Source of the DNA: DYMC01 sp035406705
Lineage (GTDB): Bacteria > Verrucomicrobiota > Lentisphaeria > Victivallales > GWF2-50-93
Assembly (NCBI GenBank): GCA_964426675.1
Contig: CAYRRM010000005.1
Coordinates: 1 to 64,000, forward strand
Direction of reading: 5' to 3'
DNA: 64,000 nt
Under the pieces are notes generated by a model, which searched no databases, was not told where the DNA came from, and saw only the letters and a list, made by a program, of their open reading frames with translations. The position numbers and the translations under genes were made by a program. Shown here piece after piece: positions 10,001 to 18,246 of this stretch (positions within the stretch are counted from its first letter, which is position 1; every line of letters begins with the position of its first letter).

Positions 10001-11373
10001 GAAGCAGTCAGCTACTGAAAACTATAAACGGAGCAATCACGCTTGGAATTTCTCCTGAACCAGTCCTTTTGCGTTATAAGACGGAAAATAAATTACTCCC
10101 AAAGGAACTTGGAACTCCAGTAATTTCTATAGAAGATAAAAACTATAAAATTATTAAAGGAAAAAATTGCGAATTTCGCATTTCAGGTCAAAATATAAAA
10201 GCTGAAGATATAACTATAGTACCCCCCCCACGTTGGGAAGCTAAAACTACTCAGGATGGAAAAGAGGTTCTTTGTACAATTACAGCCCCTGAATTAACAA
10301 ATGCAAGGGTGGGACGTATTCTAGTTCAATATAGCCCTGGGGGAAATGTTAACTCCGAGATAATAGTTCCGGTATATATTATGAGCCCTATTTCTCTTAA
10401 TATTTATGCAGATTCAAGAAATAAAAGTGAAGAGCCAGGAATTCGTGTCGTGATAAGCAATAATGGAACAGAGAAGAAAACAATACAGTGGTCATTAGAA
10501 CTTATAAAATCATGGTCTATAAACAAGGGTTCATTTGCTCTTCAATCACCAGAATCTGTTAATGCTTACTTAAAAGGAGAAAATGAGGGTAAGGTGGTAC
10601 TGGAACCAGAAAGTATCAAAGAATTTAAGGCTTATATGGCAAACGGTGATAAACAAACGATTTACCGCGTAAAAGCAACAATAACAGATGAATTAGGGCG
10701 TAAAGTTTCTGCAGAAAGGATGATAGGAGGTTTTGCCACTGCTTATAAAACATCTGAACCAATTAAGATTGATGGAGTTTTGGATGAGGCAGCATGGTCT
10801 AAAGCTGAACCAAATTTCATCAACGAATTGAGGCAGGTTTTTAGATTTAAAGGAAATGAAGAGAATTGGAAGGGTATGCAAGACCTTTCTGCTGTCTGGA
10901 GAGCGCTCTGGGATGAAAATAATCTCTACCTTGCTGTAGAAGTTACTGATGATTCTCATCATATTCAATTTGCTGATAGTCAGATATGGAATCAAGACGG
11001 ATTACAATTTCTATTTGATCCTGTGAGAATACAGACAGAGAAGGCAGGTAAATATGACTATAGTGTGGGCAAAGGAACAAAAGGAGAACAAGCATGGTGT
11101 CATCTTACAGCAGATTCTTCTGTACCAGAAGGAGATGTAAAAGATTTTAAAATAGCAGTTAAAGATTTATCTGGCTCAAATGGAGGTAAAATATATGAAC
11201 TTGCTATACCATGGAAGAGGCTTGCTCCATTTAAACCAGAGTCGGGAGCAAATCTCGGAATGGCAATGATTCTAAATGAGGACGATGGAGATGGGCGCCT
11301 TGGATTTATGGGGTGGTTTAGTGGTGTTCATTCTAAGCAACTCGATCTGGTTGGCGATTTGATTTTAAAATAA
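7018..11373 (+). CDS. Large modular secreted glycosidase: duplicated N-terminal domain, GH-A barrel, CBM9-like C terminus
   Basis: A 1451-residue protein with a GGAG site before the ATG. Order: signal peptide (1-21); two copies of one beta domain (about 35-205 and 220-375), each with an EFPGAKG opening, DFTGGGxYV, a Cys-His-Gln strand and WGGAxDGKWH; a third beta domain with a GKNLLRLQR strand; an Ig-like linker; a catalytic barrel (about 680-1000) with LGNEPPE (Glu769, acid/base) and FSTELG (Glu858, nucleophile); beta domains; and a C-terminal CBM9-like domain (about 1240-1451) with IDGVLDEAAW and WNQDGLQFLFD. The catalytic specificity is unknown. CBM9-type modules bind reducing ends or glycans in xylanases and related enzymes. 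Export and size suggest a surface or extracellular depolymerase. Confidence 0.8.
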   Translation: MRRLSLMSFFLVLLFTTMESICDSETLLLDENEPLKIWSFGNGPEFPGAKGALTIDDNVEPQRRPALRLDADFTGGGNYVQAGRKLPDGGNIDSIVFWLKAPVGKQQITMRIIDGTDQCHQINYKISPDGNWQQINFPIARYFKNVGTSSSVEDVLRYEGWGGAKDGKWHNPAKALYILCGRNDFGDNKKGSIWISGVKIYFAPPEQELIKEVNLDEFMTEGELAWNFNDGREFPGAKGGVSIVKDDTAKDGFAVSLKGDFTGGGAYVDAGIDLSGIDILSIKMKLKTANTQNFNVRLIDSTKQCHQAKGIKISPDNKWHDIELKISELVGGEHWGGANDGKWHPGCNSFHILIGKGSSPDQKPEILISDLRGIVKTTVTVVGESYQESFENSSLPEKWNFNCPKGSSLIISDGAFDGKNLLRLQRNDSQLNDPVEVFGAEFKASPGLWLIKAATRSDLYSPDSSFAVRLNIECLDNSGRKIDLITIVDQTGKQNWKSSSRQVEFPEKTAKARFYVDFQKTHGYCDIDALSASPVASEKKEKIVERIEIGGEAFGNLFYPEDEIKINIDVQTFKPLSPKDTELDVVVTDYWGAEQLNHENLKLERKGVKNKKFNYSTSITIPKDKIEIGKYYELHVKISPENYEEASEYSAFARLPEAESRKYKPEEIPFTIRSWDNRIPAYMKLASRIGHRNLGVWGGWDKNDPTKVYVPTLELCLELGNKWVTGTPAADVERNGFKNYSEENLRLGMTNFLKKFADKGLAYICLGNEPPEKPEFVPEKVRAYKAVYEAVKAFDPSIKVIATSVGANKHFFDAGYQNYCDIYDFHVYETYDQVRQGVRNYKKMMKDYNAPKPIFSTELGLNSQGQTRYAVAQELVKKITVFFAEGGANVSWFGIEYPDPDGKARGTSGEAHNTFDCKYCKYNPKLDAIMYYNMINGITIKKFTDEVQHSDGVQSFLFRDDKGDAFHVLWREGGRIDHSIPLGNVNEIKLIRIDGSSQLLKTINGAITLGISPEPVLLRYKTENKLLPKELGTPVISIEDKNYKIIKGKNCEFRISGQNIKAEDITIVPPPRWEAKTTQDGKEVLCTITAPELTNARVGRILVQYSPGGNVNSEIIVPVYIMSPISLNIYADSRNKSEEPGIRVVISNNGTEKKTIQWSLELIKSWSINKGSFALQSPESVNAYLKGENEGKVVLEPESIKEFKAYMANGDKQTIYRVKATITDELGRKVSAERMIGGFATAYKTSEPIKIDGVLDEAAWSKAEPNFINELRQVFRFKGNEENWKGMQDLSAVWRALWDENNLYLAVEVTDDSHHIQFADSQIWNQDGLQFLFDPVRIQTEKAGKYDYSVGKGTKGEQAWCHLTADSSVPEGDVKDFKIAVKDLSGSNGGKIYELAIPWKRLAPFKPESGANLGMAMILNEDDGDGRLGFMGWFSGVHSKQLDLVGDLILK
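10168..10180. repeat. Dispersed palindrome TGCGA-ATT-TCGCA
   Basis: Inside the large modular glycosidase gene, read as Cys-Glu-Phe-Arg. Exact match to TGCGA-N3-TCGCA; arms of six bases around one central T. Confidence 0.75.
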
Positions 11374-11410
11374 ATTATCTTCTAAAATATAATAAGGATA
11401 TGAAAATAAT

Positions 11411-13906
11411 ATGGAGAAAAATCAATTAGTATTTCATTTTCTTGGAAATGCTCATCTTGACCCTGTTTGGCTATGGGATAAACAGGAAGGCCTGAATGAG
11501 GGTATCATTACCTGTAAAATGGTTATTGACCTAATGGATGAATTTCCCGAATTAACTTTTAACCGAGGAGAATCACTTATCTATGAGCATATAGAAAAAA
11601 ATGATCCCGCTCTTTTTCGAAAAATTCTAAAATATGTAGAAACTGGTAGGTGGGATATAGTGGGAGGCAGTTACATTCAGCAAGATAATAATTTACCCGG
11701 CACAGAAACTATGATCCGTGGATTCCTCAGGGGGCAATCATATTTTTTATCAAGGTTCGGAAAGATTTCTGAGGTCGGCTGGTCTGCTGACTGTTTTGGG
11801 CATTCTGCTGGTTTACCTGACATTATGAAATTAGCAGAAATAAAATATTTTGCATTTACACGACCTAACAATGAATTGTTCCCAATATCAAAACCAGCTT
11901 TCTACTGGATAGGACAGGCAGGAGCAAAAATTTTATGTTATAGACCTATAGGGTGGTATGGCTCTGAGAGATTTGAAATAATTCCACGAATAGAAAAAAC
12001 TATTGAAACTTTCAAAGACACAGGGATTCGTAATATAGGGATCTTTTATGGACTTGGAGATCATGGAGGTGGTCCTACCAGAAAGCAAATAAAAGAAATC
12101 CTTAAATGGAAAGAACAAAATCTCGATGTGAAAGTTATCTTCTCTACAATGCATAGATTTTTTAATGCACTTCATAAAGAAATTTTATCGTATGATAAGG
12201 ATTTTTTGCCTGAGATTACAGGAGAGTTGAACTTTACATTACGCGGTTGTTATAGTTCGTTGGCAAAATTAAAATTCCTCTATAGAAAAACGCAATCACA
12301 GATTATCAGCGCAGAAAAAACACAATCACTCGTTTCTCTAAAACTTCCTCTCAAAAAGCAGAGTTCATTAACGAAAGCATGGGATATTCTTCTTTTTAAT
12401 GCTTTTCATGATATCCTTCCTGGAACATCTATTGAACGTGCCTGTGAAGAACAAATCTATGAGCTCGGTTCGGCATATACCATCGCAAGAGAATCCGAAT
12501 TTAATACCCTTAACATACTTTCTCAGAAAATTAATACTACTGTAGAAAATCCACAAGATGAGGATAAACCATCTGCAAGTCCTATGCTTGTATGGAACCC
12601 ACATCCATTTGATTATCAAGGATTTATAGAAATGGAAACTTGCCTTGATTGGAGGCCTATCGTAGACTATAAGGGACGTGCGGATGAGATTCCTGTTCGC
12701 ATACTTGGTCCTACAAAGGAAGTAGTGCCATTCCAGTTGGTTGAGACAGAGTCTCCAAGAGTTATGCCAGATTGTCCGTGGAGAAAAAGAGCTCTTATCC
12801 CAGTTTCTATTCCGTCTGGAGGTTGGAGTGTTTTTGAAATGGGATGGTATGAGGGGGGGCAAAAGTTAGAGATTCCTTTACATAATCAAGCAAAAGCCCT
12901 TTCCGATAATTTGATAGATAATTCAATATGGCAGGTTGAAGCAGCTATTGGTAATAGAGGGGTAATAATAAAGAAAAATGGAAAAGCTATTTTCGATAAT
13001 GAGGGATTATCGGCGAAAATTTTTTCTGACATCTTCGGCTCGTGGGGGGCAGATTCAACAACAGAGGTACAAAAAGAAAATATTTTACTTGAAACGTTAA
13101 GCATAACAGATATAAAAATATTAGAATCGGGACCATTTAGAGCCGCATTATGGGTACGTATGGCAGGTTCAAAGTCAAGGATTGATTTAACTTTCCGTCT
13201 TTATGCCGATACGGATGAACTTGAAGTAGTTGCCAGGACTTTCTGGAATGAGAGCAAAGCAAGATTAAAACTTGTAATGCCTATTCAAATGGAGAGCGCA
13301 GATTTCTCTGTTCCTGGAACTGTAATTACAAGAAAAGCTGGTTGTGGAGAAGTGCCTGGAGTTGGTTGGGCTATAATAAATACAAAAAATGGTAAACAGA
13401 TCGGATTTGTCAGTAATGCAATATATAATTTCTCTCTTGAAGATGATGCCTTTCATATTACCGTAGTTCGTTCAAGTGGTTATGCTTATTCTGGAATTAT
13501 AAGAGATAATGAGCCATGGATTCCTCCATCAGACTCGGGAGAACTGAAGTTTTCTTTTAAATTGATTGGTGAACCTGTTCATATTGAAAAAATTTCAGAG
13601 TTTTTTGAATCTCCTCCTGTCGTTTTGAGAGTGGCTTCTAAGCATGGTCCTATGCCGAGAACTGGAAGTTTGATGCGAGTTTTCCCTGATAGTCTGCGAC
13701 TTTTAGCTTTTTCTATCTCAGAAGATTCAAATCTCATTTCATTGAGACTGCAGAATAACTCTGAAAATCCAAGTGAAGCAATTTTATATCTTTTAGGTAA
13801 AAAAATAAAACTTGGTAAGATAAAGCCGAATGAAATAAAAACATGGAAAATTAATCTGAAAGGAAAGAAATACAGTATTATAAAGTCAAAACTCATTGAA
13901 AAATAA
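11411..13906 (+). CDS. GH38 alpha-mannosidase
   Basis: An 831-residue enzyme with family GH38 features in order: zinc ligands His15 and Asp17 in NAHLDPVW, nucleophile Asp127 in ADCFGHS (also a zinc ligand), the FHDILPG motif near residue 340, then the long beta-rich C-terminal region. GH38 enzymes hydrolyse alpha-mannosidic bonds with retention, using a divalent metal. No signal peptide is visible, so it should act in the cytoplasm on imported mannose-containing oligosaccharides. Length is within the usual 800-1050 range. It follows the modular glycosidase by 37 bases and fits a polysaccharide-use operon. Confidence 0.93.
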   Translation: MEKNQLVFHFLGNAHLDPVWLWDKQEGLNEGIITCKMVIDLMDEFPELTFNRGESLIYEHIEKNDPALFRKILKYVETGRWDIVGGSYIQQDNNLPGTETMIRGFLRGQSYFLSRFGKISEVGWSADCFGHSAGLPDIMKLAEIKYFAFTRPNNELFPISKPAFYWIGQAGAKILCYRPIGWYGSERFEIIPRIEKTIETFKDTGIRNIGIFYGLGDHGGGPTRKQIKEILKWKEQNLDVKVIFSTMHRFFNALHKEILSYDKDFLPEITGELNFTLRGCYSSLAKLKFLYRKTQSQIISAEKTQSLVSLKLPLKKQSSLTKAWDILLFNAFHDILPGTSIERACEEQIYELGSAYTIARESEFNTLNILSQKINTTVENPQDEDKPSASPMLVWNPHPFDYQGFIEMETCLDWRPIVDYKGRADEIPVRILGPTKEVVPFQLVETESPRVMPDCPWRKRALIPVSIPSGGWSVFEMGWYEGGQKLEIPLHNQAKALSDNLIDNSIWQVEAAIGNRGVIIKKNGKAIFDNEGLSAKIFSDIFGSWGADSTTEVQKENILLETLSITDIKILESGPFRAALWVRMAGSKSRIDLTFRLYADTDELEVVARTFWNESKARLKLVMPIQMESADFSVPGTVITRKAGCGEVPGVGWAIINTKNGKQIGFVSNAIYNFSLEDDAFHITVVRSSGYAYSGIIRDNEPWIPPSDSGELKFSFKLIGEPVHIEKISEFFESPPVVLRVASKHGPMPRTGSLMRVFPDSLRLLAFSISEDSNLISLRLQNNSENPSEAILYLLGKKIKLGKIKPNEIKTWKINLKGKKYSIIKSKLIEK

Positions 13907-13931
13907 AAAAAACAATTTTATTTGACTCTAA

Positions 13932-15281
13932 ATGAAAAAAATAAGTTTTTTAAAAAAAATTCCAGTAAAATATAACGTTGATATTTTTGTTGCTGGCGGA
14001 GGTCCATCAGGGATTGCAGCTGCAGTTATTGCAGCACGTCAGGGGGCAAAGGTTTTCCTTGTTGAAAATACTTCTTCTTTTGGCGGTATGGGAACGTCTG
14101 GAGGAGTTGCTCTTTTTTGTGCCCCAACTGATGGAGTGAATCTTACTTCTTCTGGTTTTGGAACTGACGTTTATGAAGCTCTTCGGAAAGAAGCTGGTCT
14201 CTCTCCATTTATAAAAAAAAGAGACCCCTATAGTGATTTTTCTTTCAATTGCGAAGTATTAAAACGTGTTTATGATAGACTTGCAAAAGAGTCAAAAGTT
14301 GAATTTTCTTTTTATACCAATTTTATTGATGTAGAAGTCGAGAATGGAATTGTTGAATACGCAATATGTTCATCAAAAAGTGGAATTTTCGCAGTTAAAG
14401 CTAAAATATATGTAGATGCTACTGGAGATGCTGATCTTTCTGTTCGTGCAGGTGCACCGTTCAAAAAAGGAGATGAAGAGGGAAAAATGCAACCAGCTAC
14501 ACTTTGTAGCTTATGGTGTGATATCAACTGGAAAAAAGCAATAAAATCAAATTGTGGAATATGGCAACAAGATTCTCATTTATCAGAAGCAATCCAGAAC
14601 GGTTTATTTTCAATTCCGGACCATCATCTACCTGGTATGCTTCCAATTGGCAGATATTCGGGGTGGGGCAATATTGGACATATATTTGATGTTGATGGTA
14701 CCGACGAAAAGTCTATTACAAGAGCCCTTGTTCATGGACGGCAACTCGTAATGGAATATGAAAATTACTATAAAAAGTATTTGAAAGGCTATGAGAAAAT
14801 GCAATTACTATCTACAGGAGCTCTTTTAGGAATAAGAGAAACAAGAAGAATTATTGGAGATTATGTTTTGAATATTGAAGATTTAAAAAAACGTGCTGTA
14901 TTTTCAGATGAGATTGGAAGATTTTCTTATCCTGTGGATATTCATGCGAGTTCTCCAAATCAAAAGAATTTTAAAAAATTTGAAAAAATATTTAAAAACT
15001 TACGTTATGAAAAAGGAGAAAATTATGGAATCCCATATCGCTCCTTAATCCCCAAAAAAATCAAAAATGTAATCGTTGCTGGCCGTTCAATAAGTTGTGA
15101 TCGCTATATTCATGGTTCGATAAGAGTTATGCCTGGATGTTATATCACAGGACAGGCTGCTGGAATGGCCGCTGCTATAGCTGCTAATAAAAGAATTATG
15201 TTAAGAGACCTAAATGTCACAGAACTTCAGGAAAAACTGATAAACATTGGAGCATTCCTTCCAAATTTCAAGAAGCAGTAA
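13932..15281 (+). CDS. FAD-dependent oxidoreductase (FAD_oxidored family)
   Basis: A 449-residue flavoprotein. Residues 19-24 form the dinucleotide-binding GGGPSG turn after a hydrophobic strand, an acidic residue ends the second strand, and FGGMGTSGGV follows as in the FAD_oxidored family (PF12831 type). A second FAD motif (VDATGDADLS) lies near residue 160, and NVIVAGRSISCDRYIHGSIR near residue 380 is characteristic of the family. These enzymes are common in sugar-degradation loci of PVC bacteria, but their substrates are mostly unknown. No signal peptide and no clear ribosome binding site. It lies 25 bases after the mannosidase. Confidence 0.8.
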   Translation: MKKISFLKKIPVKYNVDIFVAGGGPSGIAAAVIAARQGAKVFLVENTSSFGGMGTSGGVALFCAPTDGVNLTSSGFGTDVYEALRKEAGLSPFIKKRDPYSDFSFNCEVLKRVYDRLAKESKVEFSFYTNFIDVEVENGIVEYAICSSKSGIFAVKAKIYVDATGDADLSVRAGAPFKKGDEEGKMQPATLCSLWCDINWKKAIKSNCGIWQQDSHLSEAIQNGLFSIPDHHLPGMLPIGRYSGWGNIGHIFDVDGTDEKSITRALVHGRQLVMEYENYYKKYLKGYEKMQLLSTGALLGIRETRRIIGDYVLNIEDLKKRAVFSDEIGRFSYPVDIHASSPNQKNFKKFEKIFKNLRYEKGENYGIPYRSLIPKKIKNVIVAGRSISCDRYIHGSIRVMPGCYITGQAAGMAAAIAANKRIMLRDLNVTELQEKLINIGAFLPNFKKQ

Positions 15282-15290
15282 GATTGAAAT

Positions 15291-16085
15291 ATGCAACTTA
15301 GCTTACTATATGAAAAAAAATACTATAATTTCACTTTAATCGAGTTGCTTATCGTTATTGCTGTTATTACTATTCTTCTGGCTTTATTATTTCCTTCTCT
15401 ACAACAAGCAAAATTAATAGCAAAGCAAATAGTATGTGCTAGTAACATGAGACAGACCGTGATAGCAGCTTTTTTATATTCTCAAGAACATAATGGTACT
15501 TATTGCTCAAATTATACCTGCACAGATAGCCGTTATGTCCCATGGCAAACATTTCTTTCAGGAACCCAGGGGGATAAGGCTTCAGGTAATGAACTCGGTA
15601 ATGGTCCGGTTTATCTTAAAAGAGGAGATGTTTATGGTTGTCCTGCCAACAGGAGTTATTATAAGGAGCGATCAAATTTTGGAATAAGTGGTTCAGGATT
15701 TGGCGTTTATGGAGGAGATCCATGGGGCAATGTCTATAAACTCAACCAGAATTTCACCGCAACAATAACTACCACAGAAAATAACAAACCATATTTTAGA
15801 CTTCATTATTTACAAAAAATACGTTCTCCAGAAAATCTCGTATTATATGCAGATTGCATTAAAACAGGCATATATCTAACAGAAGACTTTCCAACATCCC
15901 CAAGTTGGGAACCTTACAAGGGTGGTTTTTGTGAAGGACGTATCCACTTGCATCACGTAGGAAATAAAGCAAATGCAACATTCTATGATGGTCATGTAAA
16001 GGCTATGAATCAATTAGAATTAAATAATTCCGCCTCTAAAGTTACTCGTTTTATTAGTGCAAGTGGTGTCGAAATAAATCTTTAA
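15291..16085 (+). CDS. Prepilin-like protein with H-x10-DG motif
   Basis: A 264-residue third member of the window's prepilin-like set: NFTLIELL processing site, hydrophobic helix, globular head and HVGNK...FYDGHV near the C terminus. The start is odd. The frame opens with ATG at 15291 without a ribosome binding site, giving MQLSLLYEKKYYNF. A second ATG at 15310 before a run of eight A residues is out of frame. Two fewer A residues would give the canonical MKKYYNFTLIELL, so the poly-A run may have drifted in length or may allow slippage. The function is presumed to match the other two prepilin-like genes. Confidence 0.8.
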   Translation: MQLSLLYEKKYYNFTLIELLIVIAVITILLALLFPSLQQAKLIAKQIVCASNMRQTVIAAFLYSQEHNGTYCSNYTCTDSRYVPWQTFLSGTQGDKASGNELGNGPVYLKRGDVYGCPANRSYYKERSNFGISGSGFGVYGGDPWGNVYKLNQNFTATITTTENNKPYFRLHYLQKIRSPENLVLYADCIKTGIYLTEDFPTSPSWEPYKGGFCEGRIHLHHVGNKANATFYDGHVKAMNQLELNNSASKVTRFISASGVEINL

Positions 16086-16090
16086 AAAAA

Positions 16091-17563
16091 ATGAATGCAA
16101 GAAATTTGAATGTATTATTTTTATTTTCAGATCAACATAGAGCAGATTTAATTGGAATCGAAAAGCATCCGGATATAATAACACCAAATATGGATTACCT
16201 CGCTTCAAGAGGAATTTATTTCAAACGCGCATATTGTCAGGATGCAATATGCGTACCATCACGATCTTCCATTTTTAGTGGACTTTACCCACGAACACTT
16301 GGCTGCCTCGATAATAGTGACAATCCCGCTATCCAAATAATTCCACTTCAAAAACTTTTTCAATTAAATGGATATTTTACTGCTGCTTTTGGAAAAAGGC
16401 ACCTAATACAAGCTTGTGATGATGGATGGATTATAAGAAAAAGTCATTTAAAAGAAGAACAGGATCCTGATAACTATATGGATTGGATAAGAAGAACTGG
16501 ATATATTAAAGAATTTGCAAGAGATTGGGCTGCTGAATGGGGAAATACCCATCCATATGGACCTGAAGCTTGCAATGAATTTACACGCGCTCCGCTATCT
16601 GCAAGAGTATCTCTCCTTCCAAATAATATGACCCCGGAAGCATATACAAAAAATGAGACTATATCTCAGTTAAAAAAATGTGCAGAAAACAAAGAACCTT
16701 TTTTTATTTTTGCTTCTTTTCTTCGTCCCCATCAACCATATACTCCTTTACCATCTTTCTTTTCTTCCTTTAATTATTCAAGATGGGGAAAAGGTTTGCG
16801 TAATTCAGATGCCATTTCAAAGCCTTCTCTATTTGATCAAAATCCAGATGAATTACCTATAGGATTATGTAAATATAAAAAAAATCGTTCTTTACCATGG
16901 AATATTGCTGAAGCTCACGACAATCAACAACTATTTAGATATGCTCTCGCTGCTTATTATGCAGGCATAATTGAAATAGATTTTCATATTGGAGAAATAA
17001 TCCATACATTAGAAAAATTAAATCTTATTGATAAGACTATTGTAATTTATACATCAGACCATGGAGAATTCGCAGGAAATCATGGTTTAATGGAAAAATC
17101 TTCATCAAATCATAATTTATATGAAGAGTGTTTAAGAGTACCATTGATTATAAGTTGTCCTGCTATCCTTCCCCATAACATTATAAGTGAAGAACTTATT
17201 GAACTAATAGATATTTATCCCACACTTGTCGACTTATGCCATTTAAAAAAAACAAATGATTTACAGGCTTTACAAGGGACATCTTTGAAAAATCATATAG
17301 AAAGAAATCTCCCAATAAATAAAAAATTTCTTGTTTCAGAAAACTGGTCTCAGGCTACAGTTATAACCAAACAACATAAACTCGGTATCTGGTTGCAACC
17401 AGAAAAAAGAACTGCTTCAAATTTTCTAGGATCTGAAAATTTTCTATTCGATAAAAAAATCGATCCTTTTGAAGAAAAAAACCTTATAAAAAATCCAGAA
17501 TACAGTTCAATAAAAAAAGAGCTCTATGATGCATATGAACTTTTCCGTAAGAAAATCAATTAA
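16091..17563 (+). CDS. Arylsulfatase-type sulfatase
   Basis: A 490-residue sulfatase. Cys54 in CVPSRSS is the residue oxidised to formylglycine (C-x-P-S-R, Cys type, so matured by anaerobic sulfatase maturases or FGE). Metal ligands Asp14-Gln15 occur in FLFSDQHRAD, and the TSDHGEFAGNHG motif near residue 320 holds the Asp-His metal site. There is no signal peptide, so it should desulfate imported oligosaccharides in the cytoplasm. The neighbouring GH16 and GH38 enzymes suggest a sulfated polysaccharide substrate. A sulfatase maturase gene lies at 29121-30359. The start is 5 bases after the prepilin-like gene. Confidence 0.92.
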   Translation: MNARNLNVLFLFSDQHRADLIGIEKHPDIITPNMDYLASRGIYFKRAYCQDAICVPSRSSIFSGLYPRTLGCLDNSDNPAIQIIPLQKLFQLNGYFTAAFGKRHLIQACDDGWIIRKSHLKEEQDPDNYMDWIRRTGYIKEFARDWAAEWGNTHPYGPEACNEFTRAPLSARVSLLPNNMTPEAYTKNETISQLKKCAENKEPFFIFASFLRPHQPYTPLPSFFSSFNYSRWGKGLRNSDAISKPSLFDQNPDELPIGLCKYKKNRSLPWNIAEAHDNQQLFRYALAAYYAGIIEIDFHIGEIIHTLEKLNLIDKTIVIYTSDHGEFAGNHGLMEKSSSNHNLYEECLRVPLIISCPAILPHNIISEELIELIDIYPTLVDLCHLKKTNDLQALQGTSLKNHIERNLPINKKFLVSENWSQATVITKQHKLGIWLQPEKRTASNFLGSENFLFDKKIDPFEEKNLIKNPEYSSIKKELYDAYELFRKKIN

Positions 17564-17591
17564 ATCAAAATTTAAGCAGAATTTTACTCTT

Positions 17592-18221
17592 TTAAGTTAC
17601 AGCCAATTCAAATTTATCATTTATAAAAATTGCAGTTGCTGCTGTGACTGGATTTGCGAAATTCGCAAATATTCCCTTGCCCATGATATAAGAACAAGCT
17701 TCATCAGCTGTTTTAACTTCATAGTTCCTGTCACAATGCTCCTCAGAAATAGAATTATGTTCATAGGTTGAAACATAATATAATTTACCTGGATGGCAAT
17801 CAAATTCAGCAATTTGCATATAATCTTTTCTTATTATTCCCAGTATGATTTTTTTCTGCTTTGCATTTGCTGCTGCACCTATTCTTGGAGTATTATACTT
17901 ATCCTTTTCATAATCGAGGGCGAGCATGGAAATAGCAAAGGCATCTCTTGCAGACATGCCATTTGCAATTTTTTCTGCTATGGGATCAGTTTGAGAACCA
18001 TTCGTTGCAATAACCCAATCGCCCGCAAATTTAATACAATTATATGCAATATATGGATTTATAAAAATATCTTTTTCAAATCCCGCTTTTGGTATTATTG
18101 CTATTGAATTATTCATAATTTTGGCTTCTCTGTTTGGAAAAGAGCGTGATGAGACTCTGTATAATACGGAGATTAATCCTGATTTAGTCATTCCAGCAGC
18201 AACAATTCTTCCAAGATACAT
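17592..18221 (-). CDS. PurO-like IMP cyclohydrolase
   Basis: A 209-residue protein starting MYLGR and containing YRVSSRSFPNR near residue 22 and a TPRIGAAAN motif near residue 135, the hallmarks of the archaeal-type IMP cyclohydrolase family (PF07826, PurO). That enzyme closes FAICAR to IMP, the last step of purine synthesis. Bacteria more often use the PurH cyclohydrolase domain, so this is a less common form for a bacterium. An AAGGAG site lies 13 bases before the ATG. It is the last gene of the minus-strand cluster, 25 bases after pgi. The codon region holds one copy of the dispersed palindrome. Confidence 0.75.
   Translation of the reverse strand: MYLGRIVAAGMTKSGLISVLYRVSSRSFPNREAKIMNNSIAIIPKAGFEKDIFINPYIAYNCIKFAGDWVIATNGSQTDPIAEKIANGMSARDAFAISMLALDYEKDKYNTPRIGAAANAKQKKIILGIIRKDYMQIAEFDCHPGKLYYVSTYEHNSISEEHCDRNYEVKTADEACSYIMGKGIFANFANPVTAATAIFINDKFELAVT
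17655..17667. repeat. Dispersed palindrome TGCGA-AAT-TCGCA (best copy)
   Basis: Inside the PurO-like gene, read on the minus strand as Ala-Asn-Phe-Ala. The symmetry extends to nine-base arms (17652-17670) around a single central A, the longest of all copies. Confidence 0.85.
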
Positions 18222-18246
18222 TTTCCTTACACTCCTTTTGTTATAT

